Shown here piece by piece: positions 48,703 through 52,852 of a DNA stretch of 52,852 nt. The DNA lies in assembly GCF_026013365.1 (NCBI RefSeq), contig NZ_JAPDOE010000021.1, positions 1-52,852 on the forward strand. The letters run 5' to 3'. Within the stretch, counting starts at the first letter, position 1; each line of letters starts with the position of its first letter. The translations under genes were made by a program, and so were the position numbers. The DNA comes from Paenibacillus sp. LS1 (GTDB lineage: Bacteria; Bacillota; Bacilli; Paenibacillales; Paenibacillaceae). The notes under the pieces were generated by a model, which saw only the letters and a list, made by a program, of their open reading frames with translations, was not told the DNA's origin and did not search any database.

Positions 48703-51700
48703 ATGAGTAAAAAGTATCGAATGAGTTCAGCACAAAAAAGAATGTTCGCCATTACCGAGATGCATGGAAACGATATTGTCTATAATGTCCCGATGCTTTG
48801 GAAAATTGATGGAGAGATTGATGTGGAGCGTTTACAGCGCTCCTTCTTCCAGCTTTGTGCACGGCACGAGCCTCTCAGAACCTATTTTGTGCATCAAAAA
48901 GATAAGTTTTTACAAGTGGTTAAGGAAGAGGGCGATATCTGTCTTGACTATGAAGAAGCATCCGAAGATCACATACAACAGATATTCAAAGAACATGTAA
49001 GACCGTTTAATCTTGGTGAAGCTCCTCTGATGCGAGCTAAAATAGTTCGAATCTCATCCAATGAGCATATCCTGATGCTGGATATCCACCATATTATTTT
49101 TGATGATGGATCTAAACATGTCCTCCTATCAGATCTTTGCCGTTTCTATAATAACGAGGAAATACCTCCTCTGCGTATACAATATAAGGATTACAGCGCG
49201 TGGTTAAATTCAAGGGATATGAGTGAGCAGGAGTGCTACTGGATAGAAGAGTTTGCTGGAGAAGTCTCTACGCTTGATTTAAAAACCGATTATCCAAGAC
49301 CGCAGCAGCAGCAATACGGAGGGCGAAGCATAGATCTGTTATTACCGCTGGAACTTGAAGCGCGGGTTAAACAGTTAAGTCAGCATAGCGGTGCGACAGA
49401 ATATATGATCTTACTGGCTTGTTTCATGGTACTGATGAATCGTTACACTCGTCAGGACGAGATTGTCATCGGAAGCCCTATAGCTGGCCGTGTGCATGCA
49501 GAGGCAGAAGATATGTTGGGAATGTTTGTGAACACATTAGCCATACGTGGGGAATTCCGGACCGGAATGACGTTTCGGACGTTGTTGAGTCAGATTAAAG
49601 AACGATGCTTGAAAGCGTATGAATATCAGGAATATCCATTTGACGAATTGGTAGAAAAAATTGGTGTAGAACGTGATCCCTCGCGTAACCCGTTGTTTGA
49701 TATCATGTTTGTGCTGCAAAAGAATGAACAAGGAAGCTTTAAACTTGACGATGCGCTCTTAACATCTATGGATGTAGGTCTTACCGTAGCGAAGTTTGAT
49801 CTCACCGTGAGTGTGGAAGAGGTCGAAGAGGGTTACAACGTGAATTGGGAATATTGTGATGCTTTGTTTGCTGCAGATACGCTACAGCATATGGCACAGC
49901 AATTCAAAGAACTTGTAGGGGAGATCATGGCTCAGCCTGATCTTGTACTTAGCGAGCTTGGACTGATTACTTGGGACGAACGGAAAAGGGTGTTAACCGA
50001 TTTTAATAACACTGCTCGGGAATCAAACTGTGAAAAGACAGCTATTATGCTGTTTGAGGAGCAGGTTGCGCGTGTTCCAGAGCATATCGCTGTGGAATTT
50101 CAGGGACGGGTATTAACTTATCGTGAGCTGAATGCAAGAGCTAATGCTGTTGGTGCTGCTTTACTAGAAAAAGGGGTAGGTCCTGATCAAATCGTGGCTT
50201 TGATTGCAACACGTTCTCTGGATATGATTATTGGAATCTACGGCATTTTAAAAGCTGGGGCTGCCTATTTGCCAATCGATCCCGAGCAGCCGTTAGAGCG
50301 TATTCGATATATTATTGAAGATAGTGGAACAAGCCATATTGTCTTTGAGGAGAACACGATAAAAACTGCGGCTGCACTGGAAGAACAACAGGCAATACAA
50401 CTATTAAATGTGGCAGAGGTGCAGGAAGAAATTGAAGAAAATCCTCAGCCTTTAGCTAAGCCAGAACATCTGGCCTATGTTATATACACTTCCGGTACAA
50501 CGGGTCAGCCCAAGGGTGTGTTGGTAGAAAATAGAAATTTGGTCAATTTGGTTTCATGGCAGCGTGCAACGGGCGAACTTCATGAAGACAGCGTAATGCT
50601 ACAGAAATCCACTTATATTTTTGATGCTGCTGTATGGGAGATATTTTCAATCCTCCTTGCTGGAGGAAAACTTGTCATCGCAACTGAATCGGAAAATAGG
50701 GACCCGAAAGAGCTGTTGGAGTTGATAGCCAAAACGCAGGTAACCCATGCTCTGATTGTTCCATCTTCATTCAGAATGATTCTGGAATATGCAGAGCTGC
50801 ATCAATTAGCTGAACAGTTGATGTCTTTGCAGAAAATTTATTTGGGTGCCGAACCTCTTACATCCGATTTGGTAAATAAATATACGCAACTGACAGGTAG
50901 AGGAACGGACAGACTTGTGAATTTATATGGGCCTACAGAGGCTACGGTTTGTGCTACTTATATGCAGCTTGAGGAAGAATATGAAAATAACGTCCCTATC
51001 GGGCGACCACTGTGGAATACGCAGATTTATATTTTACAGGATGATTGGTTATGTGGGTATGGAATACCGGGCGAGTTATGTATCGGTGGAGCGGGCGTGG
51101 CCAGAGGGTATCTTAATCGAACAGAATTAACTAACGAAAAATTTGTCCCCGATCCTTATGTTTCTGGCGGTCGCATATATCGAACCGGAGATTTAGCCCG
51201 GTGGAAGACAGATGGTACGATTGAGTATCTTGGCAGAATTGGAGATCAGGTTAAAATCCGGGGGTACCGTGTAGAACCAGGTGAGATCGAGACTCATTTA
51301 CGCAATATAGAATTCGTTCAGGATGCTGTTGTAGTTGTTAAAACGGATAACACTCGTAATGACTATCTGTGTGCTTATGTCGTGGGCGAAGCTGAGCTGG
51401 ACGGGGAGCAAATTCGGGAGAATCTGCGCAGCAGCCTGCCTTCATACATGGTGCCATCTTACGTGGTACAGCTGGAGGTTCTACCGCTGACAAGGAACGG
51501 TAAACTGGACAAAAAAGCTCTGCCAGAACCGGACCGGACTTCGACGCAGACCTACACTGCACCGCGGAACGCACTGGAAGAAGTCATTGCAACTGTATTC
51601 TGTGAGGTGCTGGGACTGGAGCAGGTCGGCATTGATGATGACTTCTACACCTTGGGGGGAGACTCAATCAAAGCCATCCGCATTCTGTCCAAGATGAGGG

Positions 51701-52852
51701 AACAGGGGTATGATCTCGGTGTGAGAACCATAATGCAAGGACGGACGATTCGCGGGATGAGTTCAGAAGTGACGGCTAGTGTCGCCAGTACAGCAGAGCA
51801 AGGCGAAGTAACCGGCCAGGTCAACCCTACGCCGATCCAATGTCAATTCTGGTCCGAATCGTTGGGCGAACCCCATCATTTCAATCAGTCCTTCCTGCTG
51901 GAGAGTGTGGAACCGATCCATGAGACCGCATTGAGGCAAGCTCTGGATGCGATCACTGCTCATCATGACATGCTGCGTGCAGTTTACCGTGACGGTGTGC
52001 AAACCATTCGCCCTATTGCATCCGGTGCGGCCTATGAAATGACAGTGTTGGATTATCGCTCGATGACGGATCAAGAAGAGGCGCGGACAGCGATGCATCA
52101 GCAGGCCAATCAGATGCAACGGAGTCTGGACCTGGCGAACGGCCCTCTCGTAAGGCTCGGATTGTTTCACACCAATGAGCGGGATTATGTGTTGCTCATA
52201 GTGCATCATCTGTTGATTGACGGGGTATCCTGGCGGATTCTGTTAGAAGATCTGCAGCAAGCTTATGCGTCGATTCTGGCTGGGCTGGCAGTAACCTTAC
52301 CTCCGAAGACCGGGTCGTATGCAGGATGGAGCCAAGCCTTGGAACGGTACCGGAAGAGCGCTGAGCTTCAGCAGGAACTCGGGTACTGGCAAACCGTAGA
52401 AACACAGATGGAAGAAAGCGGCAAGCATTGGAGCGGCCGAGGCAGCGGAGAAGGGGTTGGACACCTGGAGATTAGTCTGAATGTGGAGCAGACAGAAGCT
52501 CTGTTGTATCAGGCCAACCGGGCATACCATACCGAGATCAATGATTTGCTGGTGACCGCGCTGGCCCAGGCCATGTGGACCGTAACAGGACAAGGAACAG
52601 CTGCCCTGCAGATGGAAGGTCACGGACGGGAACGGATTGGAGAAGAGTACGTGATGGACCGGACGGTGGGATGGTTCACAAGTATCTATCCGGTGGCAAT
52701 AACAGGCATCGGTCAAGATCCGGGAGCAGACATCCAGCAGACCAAAGAAATCTTGCGCCGTGTACCGAACCGTGGGATTGGCTACGGCATTCTCCAATGG
52801 CTGGGTGAAAGCGAGCTATCCGGAATAGAGCCTGAAATAACCCTGAACTATT
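48703..52852 (+). CDS. Nonribosomal peptide synthetase 2 (partial): C-A-T-E
   Basis: Reads off the right edge after 1383 complete codons. The C domain starts at the N terminus (MSKKYRMSSAQKRMFAITEM; HHIIFDDG from residue 129; GSPIAGRVH, ERDPSRNPLFD). The A domain spans about 445-935 (YTSGTTGQPKG, YRTGDLARWK, NGKLDKKAL); its code by eye is DAWILALVC, perhaps a large hydrophobic or aromatic residue. T Ser988 is in TLGGDSIKAIR, the GGDS form found before epimerases. Residues from about 1045 are an epimerisation domain: TPIQCQFW, HHLLIDGVSWRIL (His1168), EGHGRE, DRTVGWFTSIYP, ending mid-domain. So residue 4 should be D-configured. AGAGGAGG precedes ATG 48703. The short N terminus is not a clear docking domain. 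Confidence 0.95.
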   Translation, partial: MSKKYRMSSAQKRMFAITEMHGNDIVYNVPMLWKIDGEIDVERLQRSFFQLCARHEPLRTYFVHQKDKFLQVVKEEGDICLDYEEASEDHIQQIFKEHVRPFNLGEAPLMRAKIVRISSNEHILMLDIHHIIFDDGSKHVLLSDLCRFYNNEEIPPLRIQYKDYSAWLNSRDMSEQECYWIEEFAGEVSTLDLKTDYPRPQQQQYGGRSIDLLLPLELEARVKQLSQHSGATEYMILLACFMVLMNRYTRQDEIVIGSPIAGRVHAEAEDMLGMFVNTLAIRGEFRTGMTFRTLLSQIKERCLKAYEYQEYPFDELVEKIGVERDPSRNPLFDIMFVLQKNEQGSFKLDDALLTSMDVGLTVAKFDLTVSVEEVEEGYNVNWEYCDALFAADTLQHMAQQFKELVGEIMAQPDLVLSELGLITWDERKRVLTDFNNTARESNCEKTAIMLFEEQVARVPEHIAVEFQGRVLTYRELNARANAVGAALLEKGVGPDQIVALIATRSLDMIIGIYGILKAGAAYLPIDPEQPLERIRYIIEDSGTSHIVFEENTIKTAAALEEQQAIQLLNVAEVQEEIEENPQPLAKPEHLAYVIYTSGTTGQPKGVLVENRNLVNLVSWQRATGELHEDSVMLQKSTYIFDAAVWEIFSILLAGGKLVIATESENRDPKELLELIAKTQVTHALIVPSSFRMILEYAELHQLAEQLMSLQKIYLGAEPLTSDLVNKYTQLTGRGTDRLVNLYGPTEATVCATYMQLEEEYENNVPIGRPLWNTQIYILQDDWLCGYGIPGELCIGGAGVARGYLNRTELTNEKFVPDPYVSGGRIYRTGDLARWKTDGTIEYLGRIGDQVKIRGYRVEPGEIETHLRNIEFVQDAVVVVKTDNTRNDYLCAYVVGEAELDGEQIRENLRSSLPSYMVPSYVVQLEVLPLTRNGKLDKKALPEPDRTSTQTYTAPRNALEEVIATVFCEVLGLEQVGIDDDFYTLGGDSIKAIRILSKMREQGYDLGVRTIMQGRTIRGMSSEVTASVASTAEQGEVTGQVNPTPIQCQFWSESLGEPHHFNQSFLLESVEPIHETALRQALDAITAHHDMLRAVYRDGVQTIRPIASGAAYEMTVLDYRSMTDQEEARTAMHQQANQMQRSLDLANGPLVRLGLFHTNERDYVLLIVHHLLIDGVSWRILLEDLQQAYASILAGLAVTLPPKTGSYAGWSQALERYRKSAELQQELGYWQTVETQMEESGKHWSGRGSGEGVGHLEISLNVEQTEALLYQANRAYHTEINDLLVTALAQAMWTVTGQGTAALQMEGHGRERIGEEYVMDRTVGWFTSIYPVAITGIGQDPGADIQQTKEILRRVPNRGIGYGILQWLGESELSGIEPEITLNY

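Noticed and set aside
48764..49000. 78-residue frame inside NRPS 2
   Set aside because: It is in a different frame from the continuous C domain that starts at 48703.
1..52852. CRISPR array, prophage, transposase or plasmid origin
   Set aside because: No spaced direct repeats, integrase, transposase or replication gene was seen anywhere in the window.

Overview
The window looks like a chromosomal segment of a spore-forming Paenibacillus-type Firmicute. It carries sporulation genes (bofC, a SpoIID-like gene, spoVB), a T-box leader ahead of hisS, strong AGGAGG-type ribosome binding sites, frequent TTG/GTG starts, and the Bacillales gene order bofC-ruvCAB-queA-tgt-yajC-spoVB-secDF-recJ-apt-rel-dtd-hisS-aspS-tcdA. 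The genus is inferred from this order and from gene content; nothing here fixes the species.

Layout. 1-395: four tRNA genes (Gly, Arg, Leu, Pro) and a terminator. 433-8661: bofC, the ruvC-ruvA-ruvB resolvasome genes, a large SpoIID-like protein, queA and tgt for queuosine tRNA modification, and yajC. 8699-12124: small membrane proteins, a DUF421 protein, SpoVB flippase and ComN-type regulator. 12216-18399: separate secD and secF genes, a CDF-family protein with a degraded metal site, recJ and apt. 18555-22896: uracil permease (minus strand), then bifunctional rel and dtd. 22973-26311: a possible small gene, a PfpI/DJ-1 protein, a stress-like acidic protein, a 630-base stretch rich in hairpins and palindromes, and a SEC-C motif protein. 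26444-30924: sigma-A promoter and T-box leader with a His specifier, hisS, aspS and tcdA. 31147-31374: a 228-base element with terminal inverted repeats and internal hairpins, just upstream of an AzgA-type purine permease. 32772-34568: an ABC exporter half-transporter.

34663 to the right edge is an accessory natural-product region. A TetR regulator with its own promoter and operator-like palindrome is translationally coupled to an ABC ATPase and a permease. A DUF4097 protein, a 56-residue membrane protein, an MFS efflux pump (apparently starting at AUC), a type II thioesterase and two nonribosomal peptide synthetases follow, all on the plus strand. NRPS 1 reads [C-lobe remnant]-A-T-C-A-T-C-A-T; NRPS 2 reads C-A-T-E and continues past the edge. 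The third adenylation domain has the classical valine code; the others match no code I know with confidence. The fourth residue should be epimerised. I cannot assign the product to a known peptide.

The best candidates for undescribed biology are the NRPS pathway (truncated starter condensation domain, unusual HHxxxD[D/A]G condensation motifs, sister A domains lacking the usual SGE turn, a composition break inside NRPS 2), the 228-base inverted-repeat element, and the non-canonical start of the MFS gene.
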